A DNA stretch of 64,000 nt from contig NZ_JAILXZ010000001.1 of assembly GCF_020179475.1 (NCBI RefSeq), positions 1,240,001-1,304,000 on the forward strand. Reading direction: 5' to 3'. The first letter of the stretch is position 1, and every line of letters begins with the position of its first letter. Made by a program: the position numbers and the translations under genes. Shown here piece by piece: positions 34,342 to 42,961 of this stretch. The notes under the pieces were generated by a model. That model made no database searches. It was not told the origin of the DNA and worked only from the letters and a program-made list of their open reading frames with translations. The stretch comes from Novosphingobium huizhouense (GTDB lineage Bacteria > Pseudomonadota > Alphaproteobacteria > Sphingomonadales > Sphingomonadaceae).

Positions 34342-36453
34342 TCAGAAGCTGCCCTTGATGAGCAGCGTGAACAGCGGTCCGATCAGCTGATTGCGTGTTT
34401 CGGTGAACAGGATCGGCGACTGGTCGCGGCGGCCGGCATAGACCACGCGGTCCCAGCGCCGGCGGGCGTTGAGCAGGTTGTCGGCGGAGACGCGGACGGT
34501 GAGGCCGAACACGTTCTTGTTCTCGATATAGAGCCCGGCGAAGACAGGGCCCTCCCAGTCTCGCCCGAATTCGCCGACGCGGTAGCCGAGCGACTGGTGC
34601 GAATAGTTGAAGGAGCTGCCGATGGCCCAGTTGGTGCCGGGCAGATCGTTGCGCAGTTCGATCTCGGCAAGGCGGTCGGTGATGTTGCTGTAGGTGATGG
34701 TGCGCAGCGTGACCGGGTCCTTCAGCCGGGTGTGCTGCAGCAGCAGGTGCACATCGAGCCGCGCGCCCTTCCAGCCGAGCGGTTCGAGCTGCAGCGTGGT
34801 GTTGCTTTCGAGGATGCGGACGCGCGCCCTTGGCACGTTGCCCACGGACTCGCCGTCGGGGCCGACGGGCACCACGGTGACGTAGTCTTCCACCTGCCGC
34901 CCGATGAAGCGCAGCTTGGTCGAGCCCCAGCGGCCGAGGTTCTTGTTCGCCTCAACCTCGAGCGTCCAGTCCTGCTGCGGCACCAGTTCGGCATTGCCGG
35001 CGTTGGCGTTACCGTTGTCGAGAAAGCGGCGGGCAAGGAAATCGTAGAACGAAAGCTGCCCGACGCGGCGGCGGACGCGGACCGACAGGTCGAACGTCGG
35101 GTCCGGCTTCCAGGCGAGCGAGAGCGAGCCCTTGGGGCGGAAGAAGCGGCGTTGCAGACCATCGGCTCCGGTCTGGCGCAAGGTCGACCATTCGGCGCCG
35201 CCGACGAACTGCAGCGTCACCGTCTTCGAGACCGGGCGGCTGACCGAAAGGCTGGCATCGTAGCGGTCTTCGGCGACTCCGCCCGTGCCGCCGGGGAAAG
35301 GTTCGCGGGTGAAGCTGCCATCATCGGCGAGCGTGCCGACCGAAGCGACGTTGTCGAGGCGGTTGAACGCGCCTTCGCCGGCGATCTGCCAATCGCCGCC
35401 AAACATTTTCCAGCTGTATTCGGCGCGGGCGATGCGTTCGCTGGTATCGCCGGCCTGGGCATAGAGATCGCCGTCGGCGGGACTCTGGTCGGCGTAGGAG
35501 GTGACGACGGTCTGCAGGTAGGGTTCTTGGCTTTCGCGGTTGAGGCCGATCAGCTTCAGCCGGCCGGGGCCCAGCGCGAACTCGACATCGCCGCCCAGCT
35601 CCCAGTTCCACGTATCGTTGCGAACCTTGATCAGGCGCAGGCGATCGGGACCGCCCCACGGCGCATCGGCGGGCAGGCGGGTGCGCTGCGAGCGTTCGTC
35701 GTAATGCGACCAGATCTTCTGGATCGAACCGTTGAGGTTGATGACCGACGAGCCGGGGCCATCGATCACGAAGCGGCCGGCGAGCTTGGGATTGTCTTCG
35801 TCGCTAGTCAGTTCGTCGTGCCGGCGTTCGACGATCCTGCCGCCTGCATCGCGGATCGTGGTGGGGCCGCCGGCGGCACCGCGGTTGGCGTCGTTGACGA
35901 GGCTTATGGTATACTCGACCCAGTCCTGCCGGCCGCTGACCGAGATTTCGCCGTCGTAGAGCCGGGGGTGGGCATAGTGCGGGCGCACTTGCGGCTCCCA
36001 GCGGAACTGGCCCGAAAAGCTGTCGGTCCGGGCGATGATGTTGGCGACCTGGCCCGACAGGCCGGGCACCTTGAGCGTGGCCGCATCGACCAGTTCGATG
36101 CGTTCGACGGTGCTTGCCGGAATGCGCGAGAGCTGGGTGTAGATGTCATCCGATTTCGACGAGAGGCGCTGGCCGTTGACCAGCACGTTGCCGCTCGCCT
36201 GGCCAAGGCCGCGCGCCTGTTCCGCTTCGCGGATCGAGAAGCCGGGGACGACGCGCAGCAGGTCGAGCGCGTTACGGGGGGCGAAGCGCGCGAAGTCAGC
36301 GGGGGTGAAGACGCTAAGGGCGGCTTGGGGCGAGGGCGCTGGCGCGTCAGCGCCTGCGGGCGCGTCGGCAGGGTCACCTGCGGCAGCGAGCGCAGGAGCG
36401 CCAAGCGCGGTCGACAGGAGCAGCGGGCAGGCCATCATGCGAAGCGATTTCAT
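34342..36453 (-). CDS. TonB-dependent receptor
   Basis: 703 residues. A signal peptide (cleavage near 24) is followed by an acidic/Ala-rich spacer and a plug domain starting at SVFTPADFARFAPRNALDLLRV, with VLVNGQRLSSKSDDIY and RIPASTVERIELVD. The beta-barrel ends FTLLIKGSF, a proper outer-membrane C-terminus. The plug resembles the sphingomonad receptors whose substrates are mostly unknown (siderophores, glycans). A TTG two codons upstream is also possible. It stands alone beside the chemotaxis operon. Confidence 0.88.
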   Translation of the reverse strand: MKSLRMMACPLLLSTALGAPALAAAGDPADAPAGADAPAPSPQAALSVFTPADFARFAPRNALDLLRVVPGFSIREAEQARGLGQASGNVLVNGQRLSSKSDDIYTQLSRIPASTVERIELVDAATLKVPGLSGQVANIIARTDSFSGQFRWEPQVRPHYAHPRLYDGEISVSGRQDWVEYTISLVNDANRGAAGGPTTIRDAGGRIVERRHDELTSDEDNPKLAGRFVIDGPGSSVINLNGSIQKIWSHYDERSQRTRLPADAPWGGPDRLRLIKVRNDTWNWELGGDVEFALGPGRLKLIGLNRESQEPYLQTVVTSYADQSPADGDLYAQAGDTSERIARAEYSWKMFGGDWQIAGEGAFNRLDNVASVGTLADDGSFTREPFPGGTGGVAEDRYDASLSVSRPVSKTVTLQFVGGAEWSTLRQTGADGLQRRFFRPKGSLSLAWKPDPTFDLSVRVRRRVGQLSFYDFLARRFLDNGNANAGNAELVPQQDWTLEVEANKNLGRWGSTKLRFIGRQVEDYVTVVPVGPDGESVGNVPRARVRILESNTTLQLEPLGWKGARLDVHLLLQHTRLKDPVTLRTITYSNITDRLAEIELRNDLPGTNWAIGSSFNYSHQSLGYRVGEFGRDWEGPVFAGLYIENKNVFGLTVRVSADNLLNARRRWDRVVYAGRRDQSPILFTETRNQLIGPLFTLLIKGSF

Positions 36454-36567
36454 TCGCAATCATAGGCTTGTGCTGCGGCCTGCCGGCGTCGGTCATCGAC
36501 GAGCGACACACTGCGCCCGACGGGCGCCCCAGCGCGGATCTCGACCAATGCCCCGCAGGATGTGCGA

Positions 36568-36831
36568 TCAGTGGGCGGTGCCGAGCATCCGCATGCGTTC
36601 GCGCAGAACGTCGATCGCGATCTTCTCGATCTCCTCCATCGGGCAATCGGCATCGAGCAGCGTCGCCAGCGAGCGCTGCTTCTGGGCGATCAGATCGATG
36701 CCCTGGAGCGAATCCATGTGCCGCATGGCGATGTCCATGTCGGTACACAGCTTCGCGCCGAGCGCTTCGACTTCCTGCGCAAGCTCTTCGAGGACCACCG
36801 CGATCTGGCGGTGGGTGGCCTGATTGGCCAT
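36568..36831 (-). CDS. Small helical chemotaxis protein, candidate CheT/CheZ-like phosphatase
   Basis: 87 residues, entirely helical by composition, last gene of the leftward chemotaxis operon and 15 bases after cheW. Residues 44-50 read GIDLIAQ, giving D46-x-x-x-Q50. The DxxxQ motif is the catalytic pair of CheZ (DLTGQ) and is also found in the small CheT protein of Sinorhizobium meliloti, encoded at the end of its che operon. On motif and position this may be a phosphatase acting on a CheY. No other similarity is visible, so the function is unproven. Confidence 0.8.
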   Translation of the reverse strand: MANQATHRQIAVVLEELAQEVEALGAKLCTDMDIAMRHMDSLQGIDLIAQKQRSLATLLDADCPMEEIEKIAIDVLRERMRMLGTAH

Positions 36832-36846
36832 CGGCGTTTCCTTCCG

Positions 36847-37290
36847 TCAGGCGGCTTCGGCGAGCTGGGCCCCATCGCTCAGCGCCTGGAGGTTGAGCAC
36901 CATGACCATGCGGTCCTCGATCGCGGCAAGGCCTTCGAGGAACGGGACGACGGTGTCGTGGCCTGCGGTGGGCGGCGGCGGCTGCATCGCTTCGTCCGGG
37001 ACGGTAACGATGTCGCTGACCGAATCAACGATCCACCCGCCGACCTGAGCGCCCAGCTGCGTGACGATGATCGCGTGGCGCGGGGTGGGCTCCGTGGCGG
37101 ACCAGCCGAGGCGCGCGGCAAGGTCGACCACCGGCAGCACCGTGCCGCGCAGGTTGACGACGCCGGCGACATAGTGCGGCACGCGCGGCAGGCGGGTCGT
37201 CGGCGTCCACGCGCGGATCTCGCGGATCGACATGATGTCGAGCCCGAAGACCTGGCCTTCGACTTCGAATGTGATGAGTTCGCGGATCAT
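36847..37290 (-). CDS. cheW: Chemotaxis coupling protein CheW
   Basis: 147 residues, single CheW domain. It links receptors to CheA. Typical segments are LITFEVEGQVFGLDI at the N-terminus, VVNLRGTVLPVVDL in the middle and IVDSVSDIV. It lies between cheY and the small DxxxQ protein, with 26 and 15-base gaps. It is the only CheW in the window, and no receptor (MCP) genes are present, so receptors must be encoded elsewhere. Confidence 0.95.
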   Translation of the reverse strand: MIRELITFEVEGQVFGLDIMSIREIRAWTPTTRLPRVPHYVAGVVNLRGTVLPVVDLAARLGWSATEPTPRHAIIVTQLGAQVGGWIVDSVSDIVTVPDEAMQPPPPTAGHDTVVPFLEGLAAIEDRMVMVLNLQALSDGAQLAEAA

Positions 37291-37316
37291 GGCGCGGGCC
37301 TCCTTGCAGGAAAGGG

Positions 37317-37688
37317 TCAGTGGGCGACGCGGCGGACCGCGGCGACGAGCTTCTGGGGGTCGAACGGCTTCACGATCCAGCCGGTGGCGCCGGCGGCGCG
37401 AGCGCGCGCCTTCTTCTCCTCGCTGCTTTCGGTCGTCAGCACGAGGATCGGGCGATCGCGATGGCGGCTGCCTTCGCGCAGCTTTTCGATCAGGCCGAAA
37501 CCGTCGAGCCTGGGCATGTTGATGTCGGTGATGACGACATCGACCTCGTTTAGCGCAAGCCAGTCGAGCGCGGCAATGCCGTCCTCGGCCTGCGCCACAT
37601 CGAAGCCCTGCGTTGTCAGGGCATGGTTGAGCAGCGCGCGCATGGACGGGCTGTCGTCGACGGTGAGGATGCGGGTGGTGGTGCTCAT
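37317..37688 (-). CDS. cheY: CheY-type single-domain response regulator
   Basis: 123 residues, receiver domain only. The acidic pocket is Asp11/Asp12, the phosphorylated residue Asp55 (VITDINMP), Thr in LTTESS and Lys in IVKPFDP. It probably carries the signal from CheA to the flagellar motor. Alphaproteobacteria often have several CheYs, some acting as phosphate sinks; which role this one has cannot be decided here. It follows cheD by 20 bases in the operon. Confidence 0.93.
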   Translation of the reverse strand: MSTTTRILTVDDSPSMRALLNHALTTQGFDVAQAEDGIAALDWLALNEVDVVITDINMPRLDGFGLIEKLREGSRHRDRPILVLTTESSEEKKARARAAGATGWIVKPFDPQKLVAAVRRVAH

Positions 37689-37708
37689 GGATCAGGCTCG
37701 CTCTTGGA

Positions 37709-38272
37709 TCAGAACAGTTCGACGTCGCCGGTGGATTTTTCGGGACGGCCGGCGGGTTGGACGGGCGGTGCGAGACGATCCTCGACCGTGCGGCAGCGCA
37801 CCTGGCCGGAGGCCGGGCGGAAATCGACGCGGCGGGCGCAAGTGCCGCCAAGATCCTCGCGCATAAGCTCGATCCCTTCGCGGATCAGGAAGGCGCGGGC
37901 GAATTCGGCATTGGCTGTGCCGATACGCATCATGTTGCGGTTGACGTTGGCGCCGCCGTAGAGGTGCGCCTTGAGCCGGCCCTTGCGGGCTCCTTTGCCC
38001 AGCATGGTGTTGACCAGCAGTTCCATCAGGTAGACGCCGTAGTGCTCGTCGACGGTGGCATTGCCGCATCCCGCCGGGGGTTCGGACAGCAGGAAATGGT
38101 TCATGCCGCCCACGCGTGATTCAGGATCGAACAGGCAGGTTGCGACGCAACTGCCGAGCACGGTGGAGTATTCAGTCGCCGGGTCGCCCGTCGCCAGCGC
38201 CTGACCCTGCATGACCGTGATACGGTCGATCGCGCGGCCCGGGGCTGCGGCGATGGGACGTTCCATCATCAT
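37709..38272 (-). CDS. cheD: Chemoreceptor glutamine deamidase CheD
   Basis: 187 residues. It deamidates glutamines on chemoreceptors and can act with CheC-type phosphatases. The catalytic Cys is in TVLGSCVATCLFDP, and the His follows in GGMNHFLLSE; the rest (LYGGANV) is conserved. Three consecutive ATG codons (38272, 38269, 38266) could each start it; the first is two bases after the cheB stop. No CheC gene is visible nearby. Confidence 0.93.
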   Translation of the reverse strand: MMMERPIAAAPGRAIDRITVMQGQALATGDPATEYSTVLGSCVATCLFDPESRVGGMNHFLLSEPPAGCGNATVDEHYGVYLMELLVNTMLGKGARKGRLKAHLYGGANVNRNMMRIGTANAEFARAFLIREGIELMREDLGGTCARRVDFRPASGQVRCRTVEDRLAPPVQPAGRPEKSTGDVELF

Positions 38273-38274
38273 GG

Positions 38275-39336
38275 TCAGGCCGCCTTGCTCAATGCGTGAC
38301 GGGCGATGTGGCTGATCGGTGCGATCACTCCGGCCGCACCGAGCGAGATGGCGGCGCGCGGCATCCCGAACACGGTGCAGGTTGCTTCGTCCTGCGCAAT
38401 GGTGTGCGCACCCTTCTGCGACATCGCGAGCAATCCGCGTGCGCCGTCGCTGCCCATGCCGGTCAGGAGGATGCCGACCGCGTTCGCGCCGATCACCTCT
38501 GCAACCGAGCCGAACAGGACATCGACGCTCGGCAGATGGCCCGAAACGGGATCGCCCTTGCGCAACTTCGCCGTGAGCAGATTGCCGGCGCCACCGACGA
38601 GAAGATGGCGATCGTCGCCAGGCGCGATGTAGACGTGCCCGTCCTTGAGCGGCATGTCTGGCTCGGCAACGACGATCTTGGGTGGGCAGGATCCGTCGAG
38701 TGTGCGCGCGACCGCCGGTGCGAACCGCGCGTTGATGTGCTGGACGACCATGGTCGGCGGGCAGGTCTCGGTGAAGCCGCCGAGCAGGATCTGCAGCGCT
38801 TCGACCCCGCCGGTCGAGGAACCGATCGCGATCAGCCTGGGGCGCTCGCGCATGGAGCCGCGCGCCTCGGTAGCGACCCGCTGGACCGATTGTCGTTGGG
38901 CCGCGGCAGGCGCTGGCGGCGGGGCGGCGCGCCCCTTGAAGGAGATCTTCGAAGCCTCGCGGATCATCTGTGCCAGCTTGCCATTGTCGTCGAGAGGCAG
39001 GCCGGTGCTGTTCTCGCTCTTGGCATAGCAATCTACGGCGCCCAGGGCGAGCGCGCGCGCGGTGGTCTCGGCCCCCTTCTGCGTTGCGCCCGAGACGATG
39101 ATCACCGGCGTCGGGCGCAGCTGCATGATCTTCTCGAGGAAATCGAGACCGTTCATGCCCGGCATTTCGACGTCCAGCGTGACCACGTCCGGATCGAGTT
39201 CGCGGATGACCTGGCGCCCTTCGGCGGCGTTGGCGGCCGCCGCCACGACTTCGATGTCGGGCTCCTTCGCCAGACGGCTCATCAGGATCGCGCGCATGGT
39301 TGGCGAATCGTCGACGATGATGACGCGAATGGTCAT
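38275..39336 (-). CDS. cheB: Chemotaxis methylesterase CheB (first copy)
   Basis: 353 residues: N-terminal receiver with Asp55, a Pro/Ala/Gln-rich linker (about 135-160) and a C-terminal methylesterase domain. The catalytic triad is complete: Ser174 in IGSSTGG, His200 in VVQHINARF and Asp297 in TGMGSDGA; SGHLPSVDVLFGS is also intact. It reverses CheR methylation for adaptation. The start is set at 39336, overlapping cheR by four bases. This copy is the standard enzyme, in contrast to the second copy at 42962. Confidence 0.95.
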   Translation of the reverse strand: MTIRVIIVDDSPTMRAILMSRLAKEPDIEVVAAAANAAEGRQVIRELDPDVVTLDVEMPGMNGLDFLEKIMQLRPTPVIIVSGATQKGAETTARALALGAVDCYAKSENSTGLPLDDNGKLAQMIREASKISFKGRAAPPPAPAAAQRQSVQRVATEARGSMRERPRLIAIGSSTGGVEALQILLGGFTETCPPTMVVQHINARFAPAVARTLDGSCPPKIVVAEPDMPLKDGHVYIAPGDDRHLLVGGAGNLLTAKLRKGDPVSGHLPSVDVLFGSVAEVIGANAVGILLTGMGSDGARGLLAMSQKGAHTIAQDEATCTVFGMPRAAISLGAAGVIAPISHIARHALSKAA

Positions 39337-40202
39337 GCCGCATTCCTCCGATAGATCGTGGGCCCCATCGGCGCGAGCTCGGAAAGTGCAGGCCCGGTCA
39401 CCCGTTCGCTGTGGCCGATGTAGAGCCATCCGCCTTGCACCAGCATTTCCGCAAAGCGCGCGACAAGCCGCTCCTTGGTGGGATTGTCGAAATAGATCAT
39501 GACGTTACGACAGAAGATAACGTCGAAACGGCCCTGCATCGGCCAATCGCCAAGCAAGTTGAGGGTGCGGAAACGCGCAAGGTTGCGCACCTCGGCGGCA
39601 ATCTTGGCGTCCTCGCCCGACACTGCGGTCCACGCGCGCCGCAGAGGCTCGGGCACCGGCTTGAGGTCCTCTGCGCGATAGGTGCCGCTCTCCGCCTTTG
39701 CGATCGCGTGGGTCGCAATGTCGCTGGCGAGAAGGCGAACGTCACGGCGTGCGATGGCTTGGCCAGCGTTGCGATCCGGCCCGAGCAGGGTCATCAGCAG
39801 CGACCACGTTTCCTCGCCGCTGGAGCATCCCGCCGACCACAGCCGGACTTTCTCGCCACGTTCGAGGCGCGAGACGAGCTTGGGCCGGACCTCCTGCTCG
39901 AAGTGCTCGAAATGGTGCGCCTCGCGATAGAAGAAGGTGTGGTTCGTCGTAAGCGCGCAGATGGCCTTGGTCCGCTCGGCGGCATCCTCGCGCAGGCGGA
40001 GGACATAGGCACCGAACGTCTGGCATCCGGAGGCGCGAACCAGCGGCGCGAGCCGCGAATAGACCAGCATCGCCTTGCCTTGCGGCAAGACGATCCCTGC
40101 CTCTCGGTGGGCAAGGTCGCTCACCGCCTGGAAGTCGGCAGGGCCATAGACGTCCGGGCTGATTCCCGGCAGCGTCTCGGAGAAGGTCGCAGTCAGGTTC
40201 AC
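39333..40202 (-). CDS. cheR: Chemotaxis methyltransferase CheR
   Basis: 289 residues. It methylates receptor glutamates using SAM. The N-terminal helical domain has TTNHTFFYREAHHF; the SAM-binding part reads LWSAGCSSGEETWSL and the C-terminal part DVIFCRNVMIYFDNPTKE. Length and order are typical. It overlaps cheA by four bases upstream and cheB downstream, so adaptation enzymes are made in fixed order. Confidence 0.95.
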   Translation of the reverse strand: MNLTATFSETLPGISPDVYGPADFQAVSDLAHREAGIVLPQGKAMLVYSRLAPLVRASGCQTFGAYVLRLREDAAERTKAICALTTNHTFFYREAHHFEHFEQEVRPKLVSRLERGEKVRLWSAGCSSGEETWSLLMTLLGPDRNAGQAIARRDVRLLASDIATHAIAKAESGTYRAEDLKPVPEPLRRAWTAVSGEDAKIAAEVRNLARFRTLNLLGDWPMQGRFDVIFCRNVMIYFDNPTKERLVARFAEMLVQGGWLYIGHSERVTGPALSELAPMGPTIYRRNAA

Positions 40203-42448
40203 GCTGCCTCCGCCAGCGACTGGCCCGACAGCGAGCGCGACACGAGGCCGTCGACATCGACGATCAGCGCGACGCGGCCATCGCCGAGGATGGTCGCACC
40301 GGCGACGCCCTCAACCGAGCGATAGTGCGTGTCGAGGCTCTTGATCACGACCTGGCGCTGGTCGCAGATCGCATCGACAAGCAGCGCGGCGCGGCCTGCG
40401 CGCTCGGTCTCGACGACGATCAGCACGCCTTCGTCGGCCCTTTCGACCGCGCCGCGGGCGCCGACCGCGAGGTGAAGCGGGACGACCGGGATGAACCTGC
40501 CGCGGACGTTGATCATGGCCCGCGCGGCACCGAGACCCTGAACTTCCTTCGGATCGGGGCGCAAGCTCTCGACCACGTTGGCGAGCGGGACAACCAAGGT
40601 CTGGTCCCCCACGTTGACGATCATCCCGTCGGAAATCGCAAGGGTCAGTGGCAACGTCAGGGTGAAGGTCGTGCCCTTGCCTTCTTCGGATTCGATCGTG
40701 ATGCGGCCGCCGAGGTCCTTCACGTTCTGGCGGACCACGTCCATGCCGACGCCGCGGCCTGAGATGTTCGAGATCTGCTGCGCGGTCGAAAAGCCGGGCG
40801 CGAAGATCAGCGCGTCGATCTCTTCCTTCGACAACTGCACATCGGGTGCGACGAGTCCCTTCTCGATCGCCTTGGCAAGAACGCGCTCGCGATTGATGCC
40901 GCGCCCGTCGTCGGCGATGCGGATGAGGATGCGGCCCGACCGGTGCTCGGCCGAAAGGGTCAGCGTACCGTCGGCCGACTTTCCGGCGGCGATGCGGTCT
41001 TCCGCACATTCGATGCCGTGGTCGACGGCATTGCGGATGAGGTGGGTGAGCGGCTCGCCGAGGCGCTCGATGACGGTCTTGTCGAGTTCGGTGCTCTCGC
41101 CGGAGACTTCGAGCCGGACATGCTTGCCGGTGCTCGTGGTAAGTTCGCGAAGAATGCGGGGCACGCGGCTGAAGACCGAGCCGATCGGCTGGGCGCGGAT
41201 GGCCATCGCCGATTCCTGGATGTCGCGGGTGAGGCCTTCTAGCACCGCGAGTTCCTCGGTCACGGCGAGGCCGTCGCCGGCCAGGCGCTGCGCCATCATC
41301 GCTTGCGCAATGACCAGTTCGCCGACGGCATCGATCAACTTGTCGAGCTTGCCAAGCTCGATGCGGATCGATTGTCCCGGAGCGGGCGGAGCGGGAACGG
41401 CGGCCTGCTGTTGTTGCGGCGGCGGCGTGGGAGCGCTGTCGGCCACCGGGACGGCTGCAGCCGTGGGCGTGGTTGCCGGCGTGGCTTGCACGCCCTGCGC
41501 CTCGTCGCGGGCGACGGCCGGCGCGGCTGCAGCAGGAACCGGGTTCGCCGCGCGTGGCGCCGGGAACTGGACCGCAGGCATCGGGGCGCCTTCGCCCACG
41601 GCAATGCCGCATTCGTCGCCGACGAAGTCGAAGATCTCACGGACCGAGTCCTGCGACGCCTCGGGCGGGAAACCGAATGTCCAGCCGAGGTAGCCGGTGC
41701 CCGGGTCGAGAGTATCGAGTGGCGGGATCTGGTCGATGTCGCACTCGATGCAGGCGCCGCCGAGCGCGATCATTTCGCGCAGCATCAGCAGCGGTTCGCT
41801 CCCGTTGCGCATCGAGCCTGCGTGCGGACGGACCTTGAACAGCCAGAGGTTGTCGCCCGGGGCTTGCTCGTCGCCGCCGGCCGCGCCTTCGTCGCCTTCA
41901 GCGGTGCCCGCGCCAGCGCCGACGGCGCCGGTGATGTCGTCGAGCATGGCATCGAAATCGAAGCCGAAGTCGTCGTCCACCGCAGAACTTGCGGCAGGCG
42001 CGCTGTCGCCATCACCTGCCGCAACCGCGGCGGGGGTCTCGGCCTGGGCGTCGTCTGCCACGGCGCCGGCATTGGCCGCCATCGCCGCAGTGAGCTCGAC
42101 CTGGAGCGCGGTGTCGTCGGGCGTATCGCCCATGCCCCGGGCGGCGCTGACGTGGTCGCTCAAGGTGTCGAGCGCGCGCAGCAGGAGATCGACCAGCGGA
42201 TCGGTGATGGCGACGGTGCCATCGCGCACGTCGGACAGCAGGGTCTCGAAGGTGTGGGTGAAGCCCTGAAGCGCGGTGTAGCCGAACGCGCCTGCGCCGC
42301 CCTTGATCGAATGGACGCCGCGAAAGACCGCGTTGACGGTATCGGCATCATGGGTGCCTGCCTTGCAGGCCGCAAGGCCCTGCTCGGCGGCGGCAAGCGA
42401 TTCTTCGCACTCCGCGAAGAAGATGGCCTGGATTTCCTCGGCGTTCAC
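40199..42448 (-). CDS. cheA: Chemotaxis histidine kinase CheA
   Basis: 749 residues. Domains in order: HPt with the phosphorylated His46 in GVHSIKGGAGAFG; an acidic/Ala-rich linker; a P2-like segment (about 210-300); a Pro/Gln-rich linker; dimerisation; the ATPase domain (LTHLIRNAVDHGIE, ADDGRGIN, GRGVGMDVV); and a CheW-like C-terminus. It starts with GTG overlapping the STAS gene (GTGA). The reading frame extends upstream to 42790, but that part belongs to the STAS region. Confidence 0.95.
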   Translation of the reverse strand: MNAEEIQAIFFAECEESLAAAEQGLAACKAGTHDADTVNAVFRGVHSIKGGAGAFGYTALQGFTHTFETLLSDVRDGTVAITDPLVDLLLRALDTLSDHVSAARGMGDTPDDTALQVELTAAMAANAGAVADDAQAETPAAVAAGDGDSAPAASSAVDDDFGFDFDAMLDDITGAVGAGAGTAEGDEGAAGGDEQAPGDNLWLFKVRPHAGSMRNGSEPLLMLREMIALGGACIECDIDQIPPLDTLDPGTGYLGWTFGFPPEASQDSVREIFDFVGDECGIAVGEGAPMPAVQFPAPRAANPVPAAAAPAVARDEAQGVQATPATTPTAAAVPVADSAPTPPPQQQQAAVPAPPAPGQSIRIELGKLDKLIDAVGELVIAQAMMAQRLAGDGLAVTEELAVLEGLTRDIQESAMAIRAQPIGSVFSRVPRILRELTTSTGKHVRLEVSGESTELDKTVIERLGEPLTHLIRNAVDHGIECAEDRIAAGKSADGTLTLSAEHRSGRILIRIADDGRGINRERVLAKAIEKGLVAPDVQLSKEEIDALIFAPGFSTAQQISNISGRGVGMDVVRQNVKDLGGRITIESEEGKGTTFTLTLPLTLAISDGMIVNVGDQTLVVPLANVVESLRPDPKEVQGLGAARAMINVRGRFIPVVPLHLAVGARGAVERADEGVLIVVETERAGRAALLVDAICDQRQVVIKSLDTHYRSVEGVAGATILGDGRVALIVDVDGLVSRSLSGQSLAEAA

Positions 42449-42717
42449 AGCGTGCCTCCGCGACCGTCCCCGTCGAACAGCTCCGCCTCGAGCCCGAGCT
42501 GGCGCGCCGTATCGCGAAGGCTGGTGGACGGCTCGATCATCGCGCCTTCGCCGGTGTGGCGCGCGCTGACCAGGACCTGCAGCATGGCGAGGCCGATCTG
42601 CGTGCATTCGCGTGCGTCGATGTGCAGCGGCCCGGAACCCAGCGATGCGACCATCTCGGGCAGCAGCGCTTCGGCTGCGGCGCGATCGCACCGGGACGGC
42701 AGGGTGATCGTCGGCAT
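42445..42717 (-). CDS. STAS-domain protein at the head of the chemotaxis operon
   Basis: 90 residues. It fits a single STAS domain: an N-terminal strand (ITLPSRCDRAAAEALLP), LHIDARECTQIGLAMLQVLVSA around the usual phosphorylation site, and a C-terminal helix. In anti-anti-sigma factors a Ser/Thr stands here; the match is CTQIGLAM, with Thr before the helix. It is the first gene of the che operon and overlaps cheA. Small STAS proteins are seen at the start of some che operons; their role is poorly known. Confidence 0.75.
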   Translation of the reverse strand: MPTITLPSRCDRAAAEALLPEMVASLGSGPLHIDARECTQIGLAMLQVLVSARHTGEGAMIEPSTSLRDTARQLGLEAELFDGDGRGGTL

Positions 42718-42885
42718 TGGTACGGGTTTCCCTTTGCGAGACCTCGGCCGCTCGGCCCCTTCCGGTGATTCGGCGGGCTTGAAGCGACATTTCGGCTCAG
42801 CGGCCTACCGACAAAGCGGCAAAGGTCGGATTGCCCGTGACTTAGGGTGAGATACCTATCGCCCCGGGGGGAATTTGCTGTCCGG

Positions 42886-42901
42886 TGGCAGGCTAACAGC
42901 A
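42886..42901 (+). promoter_or_regulatory. Candidate sigma-54 promoter of the second cheB
   Basis: TGGCAGGCTAACAGCA has GG and GC separated by ten bases, as in the -24/-12 consensus TGGCAC-N5-TTGCW (8 of 11 fixed positions). It lies about 60 bases upstream of the ATG at 42962. The flagellar cluster encodes a sigma-54 activator, which makes it plausible. Confidence 0.4.
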
Positions 42902-42961
42902 TTGCCGAGGACGCCAACTCGGGCGCCGATGAAACTGCATTAAAGCAAGGGTTTGGTACCG

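Noticed and set aside
33022..36465. A 1147-residue rightward open frame
   Set aside because: It is antisense to an ABC-F ATPase and a TonB-dependent receptor with clear motifs; high GC leaves the opposite strand free of stops.
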